From the NCBI GenBank assembly GCA_017994935.1, contig JAGOJU010000008.1:32338-96337 (forward strand): a stretch of 64,000 nt of DNA, in the 5' to 3' direction. The DNA is from Opitutaceae bacterium. GTDB taxonomy: Bacteria; Verrucomicrobiota; Verrucomicrobiia; Opitutales; Opitutaceae. Shown here piece by piece: positions 1 to 8,383 of the stretch (the stretch's first letter is position 1; each line of letters opens with the position of its first letter). The translations under genes and the position numbers were made by a program. The notes beneath the pieces were generated by a model, which worked only from the letters and a program-made list of their open reading frames with translations, ran no database searches and was not told the origin of the DNA.

Positions 1-768
1 ATCGTCGGTCGTCCGGGCCGGGAGATCGTGATTTCGGAGGTCGGTGCGATGCGGGCCGAGCATGCGTTGGATTTCGTGATCGCAAATGCGGAGAATTCGG
101 CAGCCGGCGCGGGGATCACCGCAACGATTGCCCGCACGTTGCTTGCCGCCGGTGTGGACGTGATCACGTTGGGCGACCACGTCTGGGATCGGAAAGGTTT
201 TGAAAGCGAAATTGGCGGACTCGATCGCGCCTGCCGCCCTGCAAATTTGCCGCCCTCGTGCCCGGGCAGGACCCACGTCATTGTCGAGCAGAAGGGATTT
301 CGCCTCGCCGTGCTCACCGTCCTGGGTCGCCAGTTCATGGGAATGAAGGCGGATTGTCCCTTCCGTGCGGCGGATGCCCTCGCGGCGGGCATCGCGTCCG
401 AATGTGCCGCCGATGGCATTTTTGTGGAGTGCCACGCGGAGGCCACGAGCGAAAAGCAGGCGCTGGGCTGGCACCTCGACGGAAGGGCGGTGGCGGTCGT
501 GGGGTCGCATACGCACGTCGCAACCGCAGACTTCGCGGTGCTGCCCAAGGGAACGGCATTTGGGTGCGATGCGGGCATGACCGGTTCGCACGAAAGTGTG
601 CTGGGACGCGAGATCGCTCCGTCCATTGCGCGATTCATCGATGGGATGCCGAGGCGACTGGAGGTGGCGGAACGGGATGTGCGGCTCTCGGGGGTCATTG
701 TGGAATACGATCCCGCTTCCCGTAGGGCTGTCCGCTGCAATCCTGTCCAGCGCCGTCTGGAAAAATGA
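1..768 (+). CDS. YmdB-family metallophosphoesterase (TIGR00282), 5' end cut by window
   Basis: The frame is open from base 1 and begins IVGRPGRE, which matches residues about 9-16 of the YmdB/TIGR00282 family (usual start M-x-x-L-F-I-G-D-I-V-G-R-P-G-R). Only about the first eight to ten residues lie outside the window; 255 residues are present. The family motifs are visible: N-A-E-N-S near the start, G-D-H-V-W with the metal-binding Asp and His, and a C-terminal segment with H-T-H-V-A and D-A-G-M-T-G. Family members are dimetal phosphodiesterases, and B. subtilis YmdB hydrolyses 2',3'-cyclic nucleotides and affects biofilm and RNA turnover. The exact substrate here is unknown. The gene ends just before a hairpin that serves the convergent sod gene. 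Confidence 0.88.
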   Translation: MVGRPGREIVISEVGAMRAEHALDFVIANAENSAAGAGITATIARTLLAAGVDVITLGDHVWDRKGFESEIGGLDRACRPANLPPSCPGRTHVIVEQKGFRLAVLTVLGRQFMGMKADCPFRAADALAAGIASECAADGIFVECHAEATSEKQALGWHLDGRAVAVVGSHTHVATADFAVLPKGTAFGCDAGMTGSHESVLGREIAPSIARFIDGMPRRLEVAERDVRLSGVIVEYDPASRRAVRCNPVQRRLEK

Positions 769-792
769 AAAAGCCGCACCGGTCGGTGCGGC
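761..792 (-). terminator. Rho-independent terminator of the superoxide dismutase gene
   Basis: A perfect 9-bp stem, GCCGCACCG paired with CGGTGCGGC around a two-base loop (773-792), is followed on the minus strand by TTTTTCATTTTT. It lies 26 bases past the sod stop codon. The T tract is on the minus-strand side, so it terminates sod; it also overlaps the end of the convergent YmdB-like gene. Confidence 0.85.
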
Positions 793-818
793 TGCAAGGC
801 AGAGACAACGGGAATTTT

Positions 819-1448
819 CTACGTCGCTTTCGTGAAATTCCGTTCGGCGGCGTCCCAATCGACAACGTTCCAGAATGCAGCGACGTAGTCCGGACGGCGA
901 TTCTGGTAGTTCAGGTAATAGGCGTGTTCCCAGACATCGAGACCGATCACCGGCTTGCCTTCGAAACCCGCCACCGCCTTGCCCATGATAGGGCTGTCCT
1001 GATTGGCGGTGGAGCCCACGGAAAGTTTCCCATCTGCGCCGACCGCGAGCCACGCCCATCCGGACCCGAAGCGGGTCGCGGCGGCCTTTCCGAACTCCGC
1101 CTTGAAGTTGTCGAAACTTCCGAAGGCGGCGTGGAGAGCGTCGGCCAGCCTGCCCTTGGGGGCGCCGCCCTTGCCCGGACCGAGGATGGTCCAGAAGAAG
1201 GAGTGATTGCTGTGCCCGCCGGCGTTATTTCGGATGGCACCGCGGATTGCCTCAGGCACCTTGGAGAGGTCGGCGATCAGAGTGTCGACCGGAAGTGCGG
1301 CAAGCGCAGCATGGTCCTTGAGCGCATTGTTGGCGTTCGTGATGTAGGCCTGATGGTGTTTCGTATGATGAATCTCCATCGTTTTCGCATCAATGTGCGG
1401 GACGAGGGCATCGTACGCATAAGGCAGTTTGGGAAGTTCGTAGGCCAT
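819..1448 (-). CDS. sodA: Superoxide dismutase [Fe/Mn type]
   Basis: A 209-residue protein with the complete iron/manganese superoxide dismutase layout. It has an N-terminal Y-E-L-P-x-L-P-Y and the metal-ligand helices H-H-T-K-H-H-Q-A-Y (about residue 27) and N-x-A-G-G-H-S-N-H. The C-terminal domain carries GSGWAWL and D-V-W-E-H-A-Y-Y, with the last Asp and His ligands. The segment N-Q-D-S-P-I-M has Gln where manganese-type or cambialistic enzymes usually have it, so Mn is the likelier metal (inference). It dismutates superoxide to peroxide and oxygen; no signal peptide, so cytoplasmic. An AAAGGA ribosome site sits 6-7 bases before the ATG. A strong terminator follows. Transcribed in the same direction as tadA, 78 bp downstream of it. 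Confidence 0.95.
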   Translation of the reverse strand: MAYELPKLPYAYDALVPHIDAKTMEIHHTKHHQAYITNANNALKDHAALAALPVDTLIADLSKVPEAIRGAIRNNAGGHSNHSFFWTILGPGKGGAPKGRLADALHAAFGSFDNFKAEFGKAAATRFGSGWAWLAVGADGKLSVGSTANQDSPIMGKAVAGFEGKPVIGLDVWEHAYYLNYQNRRPDYVAAFWNVVDWDAAERNFTKAT

Positions 1449-1526
1449 AGAGTATTCCTTTCTTGTTTTCTAATCGAGTGATCCAACAAACCAGAGGGCA
1501 AACAGTTGCCGCTAGTCGCGACGACG

Positions 1527-2096
1527 TCAACCGCCTTGCGCGGATTGCGCCTCGGGAGAGTCCAGATCGGCGGACTTTGAATCGCGCCGCTTCATCTGGA
1601 AAAATGCCTGAAGCAGGGCGCGACACTCCTCTTCGAGCACGCCGCCCTGGGTTAGCTCAAGGTGATGGTTCACCTTGGGCAGGTCATTGAGATTGGTTGC
1701 CCCCCCGAGACAGCCCATCTTGGGATCCGGAACGGCGAAGCAGACGCGTTTGACACGCGACATCAGCATGGCTCCGGAGCACATGGGGCAGGGCTCCTTG
1801 GTCACGTAGACGGTTGCACCTTCAAGCCGCCAGTCACCCAAGGCCGCAGCTGCCTGGGTGAGGGCCAGCATTTCCGCGTGGGCCGTGGGATCCTTGGCGC
1901 CCTCGACCGTGTTGTGCGACGCGGCAATGATTTCGCCGTGACGCTCGATCACACAGCCGATGGGCACCTCGTCCTGCCGCCAGGCGTCGATGGCCCCGTT
2001 GAAGGCGAGACTCATGAAGTAGAGATCGTCGCGCTGCAGTTCGGACGGGAAGCGTTTTTCAAACGGACAAGGGACGTGTGCGCCTGCTTTTGGCAT
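1527..2096 (-). CDS. tadA: tRNA(Arg) adenosine-34 deaminase TadA
   Basis: The 189-residue protein carries the cytidine/deoxycytidylate deaminase zinc site: H-A-E at residues 73-75 (zinc His and proton-shuttling Glu) and P-C-P-M-C at 102-106 (the two zinc Cys). The spacing and the sequence D-P-T-A-H-A-E-M-L-A-L match TadA, which converts A34 to inosine in tRNA-Arg(ACG). A guanine deaminase of the same fold is the main alternative. The N-terminus is about 20 residues longer than usual for TadA, and translation might start at Met28; no clear ribosome site resolves this. The C-terminal 25 residues are polar and unconserved. Confidence 0.85.
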   Translation of the reverse strand: MPKAGAHVPCPFEKRFPSELQRDDLYFMSLAFNGAIDAWRQDEVPIGCVIERHGEIIAASHNTVEGAKDPTAHAEMLALTQAAAALGDWRLEGATVYVTKEPCPMCSGAMLMSRVKRVCFAVPDPKMGCLGGATNLNDLPKVNHHLELTQGGVLEEECRALLQAFFQMKRRDSKSADLDSPEAQSAQGG

Positions 2097-2235
2097 GTCG
2101 GATGCGGAAGTCTTGACGGGAGGCCAATGGAGTAAACCCTTGACTTAACGCGATCATTTTGTCCTTTTACGGGCCTCTTTTTCCAAATTTTCCGCATGAT
2201 TCATAGCAAAGCACCAAGGGTTCGGACACACTGAC

Positions 2236-2499
2236 ATGGCCGACGACAAATCGATTGAAGTTGAAGGCAAGATAGTTGCGGTGCTGCCGGGCACAATGTT
2301 CAAGGTGCAGCTTGCCAATGGGCATGTTGTTTTGGCTCACATCTCCGGCAAACTCCGGAAAAATTTCATCAAGATTGCCGCGGGTGACAGCGTGAAGATG
2401 GAAATGAGCCCGTATGATCTCGACAAGGCGCGCATCACGTACCGCATGAAGGATGAGCGTCCGGCGATGAGCAGACCGACGCCCAGGCGGCGTTACTGA
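2236..2499 (+). CDS. infA: Translation initiation factor IF-1
   Basis: 87 residues with the single S1-like OB fold of IF-1: [25 protein letters not shown] and the closing [15 protein letters not shown]-1 binds the ribosomal A site during initiation and works with IF-2 and IF-3. The protein is about 15 residues longer than the 72-residue E. coli protein because of a basic C-terminal tail ending R-P-T-P-R-R-R-Y. There is no obvious Shine-Dalgarno sequence before this ATG. It stands alone, upstream of xerD, rather than in a ribosomal protein operon. Confidence 0.95.
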   Translation: MADDKSIEVEGKIVAVLPGTMFKVQLANGHVVLAHISGKLRKNFIKIAAGDSVKMEMSPYDLDKARITYRMKDERPAMSRPTPRRRY

Positions 2500-2558
2500 C
2501 CCGGCGAGATGAGTGCTGCCCGTGCGTCTTGCGCCCCGCTGCACTGGAAGGGGTGCGA

Positions 2559-3548
2559 ATGCCCGCGAAGCGCACGATCGTGGTGACACCCACCGACGCC
2601 ATACCTGCTTCGTTTGGCGAGGCGGCGGAGGCGTACCTCGGCTTCCTGCAACTCGAGCGGGGATTGTCCTCTCACTCGGTTGCAGCGTACAGCCGGGACA
2701 TTGCCCAGGCTGCGACCTTCCTTGACAGGAAGCGCGGGTGCAGGAATTGGCGGACGGTATCCTCCAAGGACCTTTCCGCGTGGGTGCAGTCCATGAGCGC
2801 GCATGAACTTTCCCCGGCGAGCCTTGCAAGAAAGCTGTCTGCAATCCGCGGGCTGTATCGTTTCCTCGTGAGGGAGCAGCTCTGTGCATCGGACCCGACC
2901 GAATTGCTCTCCTCACCCCGGCTCGTTCGCCCGCTGCCGGGTGCGCTCAACGCCGAGGAAATCCAGCGGTTGCTGGAGGCACCGCGTTCAGGAGATGCCC
3001 ATGGCCTGCGCGACAAGGCCATGCTGGAGCTCTTTTATGCGAGCGGCCTGCGGATTTCCGAACTCACCGCGCTGACGATTCAGCAGATCGATCTCGAGCA
3101 CGGTCTCGTGCGTGTTTTTGGAAAGGGTTCCAAGGAGCGGGTCGTTCCCATGGGCGACAAGGCTGTCAGCGCGATCACGGCCTACCTCGAAGCGGGTCGT
3201 CCTCACTTCGTCAAGGCATCGCGCACGCGCAGTCATCTCTTCCTTAGCGAAAGGGGCGGACCGCTTTCCCGTGTGAGGCTGTGGATGCTGGTCAGGCACT
3301 ATGCCCGGCTCGCCGGCATCAGACGCGCGGTGAAGCCCCACCTGCTGAGGCACTCCTTTGCCACACACTTGCTCAGCGGGGGCGCGGATCTCCGGGCGAT
3401 CCAGGAGATGCTGGGGCATGCAAATATTTCCACCACCGAGATCTACACCGCTGTTGAACCGTCGCGGATTCTTGATCAGCACCGTCGGTTTCATCCCCGG
3501 GGCAAAAGACACCCGGCTGAAACCGGCGCTCCCAAGAAAACCCCTTGA
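2559..3548 (+). CDS. xerD: Tyrosine recombinase XerD/XerC type
   Basis: 329 residues from an ATG preceded by GGAAGGGG, which decides this start over a TTG 30 bases upstream. There is an N-terminal SAM-like core-binding domain (about 20-105) and a C-terminal catalytic domain with the full active-site set: Arg165 (A-S-G-L-R-I-S-E-L), Lys189 (G-K-G-S-K-E-R), His261-x-x-Arg264 (H-L-L-R-H-S), His287 (L-G-H-A-N-I) and nucleophile Tyr296. The spacings equal those of E. coli XerD. The role is resolution of chromosome dimers at dif with XerC and FtsK. No att-like repeats or phage genes lie nearby, so it is read as a housekeeping recombinase and not an integrase. Confidence 0.85.
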   Translation: MPAKRTIVVTPTDAIPASFGEAAEAYLGFLQLERGLSSHSVAAYSRDIAQAATFLDRKRGCRNWRTVSSKDLSAWVQSMSAHELSPASLARKLSAIRGLYRFLVREQLCASDPTELLSSPRLVRPLPGALNAEEIQRLLEAPRSGDAHGLRDKAMLELFYASGLRISELTALTIQQIDLEHGLVRVFGKGSKERVVPMGDKAVSAITAYLEAGRPHFVKASRTRSHLFLSERGGPLSRVRLWMLVRHYARLAGIRRAVKPHLLRHSFATHLLSGGADLRAIQEMLGHANISTTEIYTAVEPSRILDQHRRFHPRGKRHPAETGAPKKTP

Positions 3549-3631
3549 CCGTATTTGCGGGCACTCCGTGATCGTTTTCCTTTGAACCCAGTGAAACCAA
3601 TCGCCTTCGAGCTGAAGTCCCTCACACGCAT

Positions 3632-5548
3632 ATGAGCGATCCCATCCGCCACGAATGCGGCATCGCCCTCGTGCGACTGCTGAAACCCCTCTCGTACTAC
3701 CAGGAGAAGTACGGCACACCGCTCTGGGGTTTCTCAAAGCTGTTCCTGCTGATGGAAAAGCAGCACAATCGTGGCCAGGACGGCGCCGGAGTGGCCTGCG
3801 TGAAGCTCGATGTGCCCGCGGGTGAGCCCTTCATGTTCCGTGAGCGGCAGGTCAAGGCGAACCCTCTGGACAAGATTTTCAAGGCGCTGCTGAAGCAGTA
3901 CCAGGACAAGGTCGCTGCGGGGACAATCCATCCGGAGTTTCCGGACACGGTGAAGAAACATTTCGATTTCGGCGGCGAGCTTCTGATGGGCCATCTTCGC
4001 TATGGAACGAGTGGCGGGTACAACCTGAGCTCCTGCCATCCGTATTTCCGCCGGTCGCCCTGGCCGACCCGCAATCTCGCGCTCGCGGGGAACTTCAACA
4101 TGACCAACACGGGTGCCCTGAACGACTCGCTGATTGCGATGGGGCAGCACCCGATTTTTGCGACGGACACCCAGGCGCTGCTGGAGAAGATCGGGTTCTA
4201 CCTAGATGAGGAGCACGAGGATCTCTATCGATTCCTGCGGACGAGAAACATGGACGGCGGGGAAATCTCGAAGCGCATCAGCGAGGACTTCGACCTCGGC
4301 AGGGTCATCACCCGCGCTTCAAAGGATTGGGATGGCGGGTACGCGCTGGTGGGCATGATGGGGAATGGCGATGCGTTTGTCGCCCGCGATCCATCAGCGA
4401 TCCGGCCCTGTCACTATTTCCAGAACGACGAGGTCATCGCTGTCGCGTCGGAGCGTGCGCCGCTCATGACCTCCTTTGATCTCGCCGCCGAGGAGGTTCG
4501 TGAGGTCGATCCCGGCCACGTCCTGGTGATAAAGAAACGCGGTGAACTCAGGTCCATCCGCTTCACACCGCCGCTTCCGCGGACCTCATGTTCGTTTGAA
4601 CGGATCTATTTTTCGCGGGGCAATGATGTGGACATCTACCTTGAGCGAAAGGCGCTCGGAGCCCGGCTCTCGGACCAGGTGCTCAAGGCCATCGATCATG
4701 ACTGGGCGAACACGATCTTCAGCTTCATTCCGAACACGGCGGAGGTCGCCTACTACGGTCTCATGTCCGCTTTGCGGGAGATCCGCCGCGACGAAGTCAA
4801 GGCCGCCATACTCGACGCGAGCCGCAAGGGACAGCTGACCGACGCGCTCCTCGACGACCTCATCCTGAGGAACTGGCCGCGCGGGGAAAAGGTCGTGGGC
4901 AAGGATGTTAAGATCCGGACCTTCATCGGACAGGAGAATTTCAGGAATCAGCTGGCGGGGCATGCCTACGACATCACCTACGGATCGGTGCGCCCCGGAA
5001 ACATTCTGGTGTGTGTGGATGACTCGATCGTGCGGGGCACGACACTGCGTCGTTCGATCCTCCGCATGCTGTCGCGCCTGAATCCGAAGAAGATCGTGAT
5101 CCTGTCGACCGCGCCGCAGATCCGCTATCCGGACTGCTACGGCATCGACATGTCCGAGCTCGGCAAGTTCATCGCCTTCGAGGCTGCAGTGGCCCTGCTC
5201 AAGGAGCGCGGCCAGGGGGATCTGCTCGAGGAAATCTATCGGGCCTGCCGCGACGAGGTCGCCAAGCCTGCTGGCGCCGAACTCGAAAATCAGGTCCGGC
5301 GCATCTATGAACCGTTCACCCCCGCAGAGATTTCCGCGAAGATCACGGATCTTGTGCGCCCCAGGCGGATCGACTGGAAAGGCGAGACGGAGATCATTTT
5401 CCAGACCATCGAAAACCTCCATCTCGCCGTGCCGAATCACACGGGCGACTGGTATTTCACGGGCAAGTACCCGACGCCCGGCGGGTATCGCGTCGTGAAT
5501 CAGGCCTTTCTCAACTACTACGAGCAAAACGAAGGCCGCTCCTACTAG
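3632..5548 (+). CDS. purF: Amidophosphoribosyltransferase, long form
   Basis: A 638-residue protein. The N-terminal glutamine amidotransferase (Ntn) domain shows Cys9 in H-E-C-G-I-A, R-G-Q-D-G-A-G, and M-G-H-L-R-Y-G-T-S. The C-terminal phosphoribosyltransferase domain has the PRPP loop V-D-D-S-I-V-R-G-T-T at about residues 460-470. The reaction is PRPP plus glutamine to 5-phosphoribosylamine, the first committed step of purine synthesis. It is more than 100 residues longer than the E. coli enzyme (505) and resembles the longer form I associate with Bacteroidota and Verrucomicrobiota. Cys9 would need cleavage of an eight-residue propeptide to become the N-terminal nucleophile. purM follows 16 bases downstream. 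Confidence 0.88.
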   Translation: MSDPIRHECGIALVRLLKPLSYYQEKYGTPLWGFSKLFLLMEKQHNRGQDGAGVACVKLDVPAGEPFMFRERQVKANPLDKIFKALLKQYQDKVAAGTIHPEFPDTVKKHFDFGGELLMGHLRYGTSGGYNLSSCHPYFRRSPWPTRNLALAGNFNMTNTGALNDSLIAMGQHPIFATDTQALLEKIGFYLDEEHEDLYRFLRTRNMDGGEISKRISEDFDLGRVITRASKDWDGGYALVGMMGNGDAFVARDPSAIRPCHYFQNDEVIAVASERAPLMTSFDLAAEEVREVDPGHVLVIKKRGELRSIRFTPPLPRTSCSFERIYFSRGNDVDIYLERKALGARLSDQVLKAIDHDWANTIFSFIPNTAEVAYYGLMSALREIRRDEVKAAILDASRKGQLTDALLDDLILRNWPRGEKVVGKDVKIRTFIGQENFRNQLAGHAYDITYGSVRPGNILVCVDDSIVRGTTLRRSILRMLSRLNPKKIVILSTAPQIRYPDCYGIDMSELGKFIAFEAAVALLKERGQGDLLEEIYRACRDEVAKPAGAELENQVRRIYEPFTPAEISAKITDLVRPRRIDWKGETEIIFQTIENLHLAVPNHTGDWYFTGKYPTPGGYRVVNQAFLNYYEQNEGRSY

Positions 5549-5564
5549 GAGTCGTCACGATTTC

Positions 5565-6671
5565 ATGAGCCTCAGTTACGATTCCTCGGGAGTTCGCTAC
5601 GACCAGCTTGATCCGTTCAAGCGCGCCTGTCAGCAGGCGGCGCGCCGCACCAGCGGGGCGCTCGCTGCGCATACCTACCGGGAGCCGGGAAACACTCGCG
5701 GGGAGAGCGCCTACCTGATGGAGGCGGACGACCATTTTCTCGCGCATGTGGAAGAGGGACTCGGCACAAAGAACCTCGTGGCGGATGCGATGCAGGCCGT
5801 GTCGGGAAGGTGTTTCTATCGCGAGATCGCCATCGATACCGTGGCCACCATCGTCAATGACCTGATCACCTGCGGCGCGATGCCCATTTCCGTCGCCATG
5901 CATGCTGCGGTGGGTGATTCCGGATGGTTTGCGGACGAGCCGCGCATGAGTGCCCTGGTAGATGGCTTTGCGGAAGGCTGCCTCCAGGCCGGTGCTGTCT
6001 GGGGGGGAGGGGAGACACCGACGCTGCGGGGAATGGTTTCTCCCGATACGATCGTTCTCGCCGGATCCGCAGTCGGCAGGATCAGTCCCAAATCCCTTCG
6101 CATCACGGGCAACGTGAAGGCGGGCGATGCCATCGTCTTCCTTGCCTCCTCGGGTGTGCAGACGAACGGACTCTCCCTGTGCCGGCTGATTGCCGAGTCG
6201 CTGCCGGAGGGTTATCTCACACCGCTCGCACATGGGGATTCCCGGACATACGGTGAGGCGCTGCTTGCGCCCTCCGTCATCTATGTTCGTTTCGTGAAGG
6301 CCTGCCAGGAGGCCGGAATCCCGCTCAACTATGTGGCCCATGTGACGGGTCATGGCTGGAGAAAACTCATGCGGCTGGAAGAGCCGTTCGTCTACGAGGT
6401 CCATGTCCCGCGGCCGATCCCTCCGCTGTTCCGGTTTCTCATGGAGAAGGGGCCGATCGCGCTTCGTGAGGCCTACGCGACCTTCAACATGGGAGTCGGG
6501 TTCGCCGCCTATGTGGATCCCTCGTTTTCCGGGAGAGTCCTCGAGCTGGCGGCGGCCGCCGGGTACGATGCGTGGGTGGCCGGAAACGTGCGCAAGGAGG
6601 GCGCCCGCAAGGCGGTCACGATCCCCTCGCTCGGACTCGCTTATGAAGGCGATACGCTTCAGGTGAGATAG
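5565..6671 (+). CDS. purM: Phosphoribosylformylglycinamidine cyclo-ligase (AIR synthetase)
   Basis: 368 residues of the PurM/PurL ATP-binding superfamily: Y-D-S-S-G-V-R-Y-D at the start, G-T-K-N-L-V-A-D-A-M, D-T-V-A-T-I-V-N-D-L-I-T-C-G-A, G-G-G-E-T-P-T-L and the phosphate loop region S-S-G-V-Q-T-N-G. The ATP-dependent cyclisation of FGAM to AIR is the fifth step of purine synthesis. Directly downstream of purF with a 16-bp gap, so probably co-transcribed. It is somewhat longer and more divergent than E. coli PurM (345 residues), with H-V-T-G-H-G-W-R-K in place of the usual H-I-T-G-G-G motif; a second PurM-like paralogue elsewhere in the genome cannot be excluded. Confidence 0.82.
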   Translation: MSLSYDSSGVRYDQLDPFKRACQQAARRTSGALAAHTYREPGNTRGESAYLMEADDHFLAHVEEGLGTKNLVADAMQAVSGRCFYREIAIDTVATIVNDLITCGAMPISVAMHAAVGDSGWFADEPRMSALVDGFAEGCLQAGAVWGGGETPTLRGMVSPDTIVLAGSAVGRISPKSLRITGNVKAGDAIVFLASSGVQTNGLSLCRLIAESLPEGYLTPLAHGDSRTYGEALLAPSVIYVRFVKACQEAGIPLNYVAHVTGHGWRKLMRLEEPFVYEVHVPRPIPPLFRFLMEKGPIALREAYATFNMGVGFAAYVDPSFSGRVLELAAAAGYDAWVAGNVRKEGARKAVTIPSLGLAYEGDTLQVR

Positions 6672-6688
6672 ACCGGACAAGTCGCAAC

Positions 6689-7996
6689 CTACCGTCCGGA
6701 ATTGCGGCGCCAGTGTGCTCCGGGTTTGCCCCGCGGATGATGGGCGGGCGGGTTGCGAGGCGCGGGAGGAGCCGCATCGCGTCTCGGGTTCGAAGGCCGG
6801 CTGCCGTGACGTTGCTGCGGGCGCGGAGCGGGACGATTCGGCCGGCTAGTGTCGATCGCGGGTGATTTGCCACCCAGATAGGCAAACGACTCCAGGGTGA
6901 GCTGCGGAATTTTCTGTCCGATGAAACGCTCGATGTCGCGGACGTCGCCGGAGTTTTCGGGCGTGGCCAGTGTGAAGGCGTCGCCCACCGCCATCGCGCG
7001 TCCCGTCCTTCCGATGCGGTGGACGTAGTCTTCCGGGTTCTCAGGCACGTCATAGTTGATCACATGGGAAACGCCGGCGACATCGATTCCTCGCGCCGCG
7101 ATGTCGGTTGCGACCATGATCTCGTAGCGCCCGGCCTTGAAGCCCTCCAGCGCCTCGACCCGCTGGTTCTGGGATCGGTTCGCATGCAGGACGGCGACCG
7201 AATGGTTTGCCGCCTTGAGGCGCCGCGCAATGCGGTCGGCCCCGTGTTTGGTGCGCGAGAAGACGATGACGCTTTGGAAATCGGTTTTCGTGAGGAGACC
7301 CAGGAGCAGGTCGAATTTCTGTTCGTGCAGAACTGGGAAAAGTGCGTGTTTGACCGACTCATTGACGGAGCGGGCGACGCCGATTTCGACGCGTACGGGA
7401 TTGGAGAGTGCGAACCGCGCGACCGCCTCGATTTCGGGAGGGACTGTTGCTGAGAAGAATAGCGTCTGCCGCTTTTGGGGGCACATCGAGACGATGCGCT
7501 TGACGTCATGGATGAAGCCCATGTCGAGCATGCGGTCGACTTCGTCCAGGATCAGCACTTCGAGCTGGTCGAGTCGCAACGCCTTTTCCTGGAGGAAATC
7601 CAGGAGGCGGCCGACTGTGGCGATGACGATGTCGACGCCGTGTCTGAGTTCACTTCGCTGACGACCGTACCCCACGCCGCCATGAAGCACGGTTGCGCGC
7701 ACATCGGTGAAGCGACCAAGATCGCGGAAAGACGTTTCAACCTGGGCTGCCAGTTCCCGGGTCGGCTCGAGAACGAGGACGCGTGGCTGTCCGGGCTTGT
7801 GCGGGCCGAGCCGGTTTAGCACCGGAAGGGCGAAGGCAGCGGTTTTCCCGGTTCCCGTCTGCGCCGATGCGATGAGGTCGCTGCCGGACAGAATGACTGG
7901 AATTGCGCGCAGCTGGATGGGCGTGGGATCGACGTAGCCCATGGCTTGAACGCCCCGGACCAGACTGCTGTGCAGACCAAGTTGAGTAAACGGCAT
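6689..7996 (-). CDS. RhlE-type ATP-dependent RNA helicase (DEVD variant)
   Basis: From Met at 7996 the protein has 435 residues and the RhlE layout: Q motif about residues 5-30, Walker A A-Q-T-G-T-G-K-T (45-52), P-T-R-E-L-A, Walker B D-E-V-D (151-154) in place of D-E-A-D, S-A-T (182-184), then a helicase C domain with A-T-D-I-A-A-R-G-I-D and H-R-I-G-R-T-G-R-A. The tail is Arg/Pro-rich and low complexity, as in many RhlE proteins that bind RNA non-specifically. The open frame extends another 80 residues upstream, but that stretch is compositionally odd and unlike the family, so the start at M-P-F-T-Q-L is preferred; no good ribosome site was found at either start. Confidence 0.85.
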   Translation of the reverse strand: MPFTQLGLHSSLVRGVQAMGYVDPTPIQLRAIPVILSGSDLIASAQTGTGKTAAFALPVLNRLGPHKPGQPRVLVLEPTRELAAQVETSFRDLGRFTDVRATVLHGGVGYGRQRSELRHGVDIVIATVGRLLDFLQEKALRLDQLEVLILDEVDRMLDMGFIHDVKRIVSMCPQKRQTLFFSATVPPEIEAVARFALSNPVRVEIGVARSVNESVKHALFPVLHEQKFDLLLGLLTKTDFQSVIVFSRTKHGADRIARRLKAANHSVAVLHANRSQNQRVEALEGFKAGRYEIMVATDIAARGIDVAGVSHVINYDVPENPEDYVHRIGRTGRAMAVGDAFTLATPENSGDVRDIERFIGQKIPQLTLESFAYLGGKSPAIDTSRPNRPAPRPQQRHGSRPSNPRRDAAPPAPRNPPAHHPRGKPGAHWRRNSGR

Positions 7997-8383
7997 GGTG
8001 CAGCCTGCGGGATCGATCCGGGAAACGCGAGCGAATCCCTGGGATGCCCCTTCCATGGTCTTTGGCTTCAGGGATTCGAGGGGAGTGCGCGAGGAGCGGC
8101 GAGGATGGAGTGCCAGCAGGCTACGAAGAGCCGGGGCTGGCGCATGTCCGGCCGGTGATCGACGCAGACTTGCCGTGGGGCGCAGCGCAAGAAGACGAGT
8201 TGGACGAGTGCGTTTCCGTAACATTTTCGCCGGCACTCAGCATGACGGAGGCTGGTTGCAGAACGTAGCGAGCGCAGCGGATCTTTCTGCGAGTCAAGCC
8301 TCACGACGTGCCCTCTTCCTCTTCGCTTCCCGCTTCGCGAGGAAATCACCGACTGCGAGGCCGCCAAGGACTGGGTTTGCCCA
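7997..8383. other. 387-bp gap upstream of the helicase, no supported gene
   Basis: No frame here resembles a known protein. It lies between the helicase start and the nitrilase stop on the same strand, so it must hold the helicase promoter and leader. Long leaders are common upstream of cold-inducible RNA helicase genes, which would fit, but no hairpin or promoter strong enough to call was seen. Confidence 0.4.

Noticed and set aside
2140..2168. Promoter with TTGACT upstream of infA
   Set aside because: The -35 box looks good but no acceptable -10 is found at 16-18 bases; not called.
2559..3548. Phage or integron integrase
   Set aside because: Catalytic residue spacing matches XerD exactly and no att site, phage or cassette genes are nearby.
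5511..6680. 389-residue frame antisense to purM
   Set aside because: purM motifs on the plus strand are certain; the antisense frame is a codon-position artefact.
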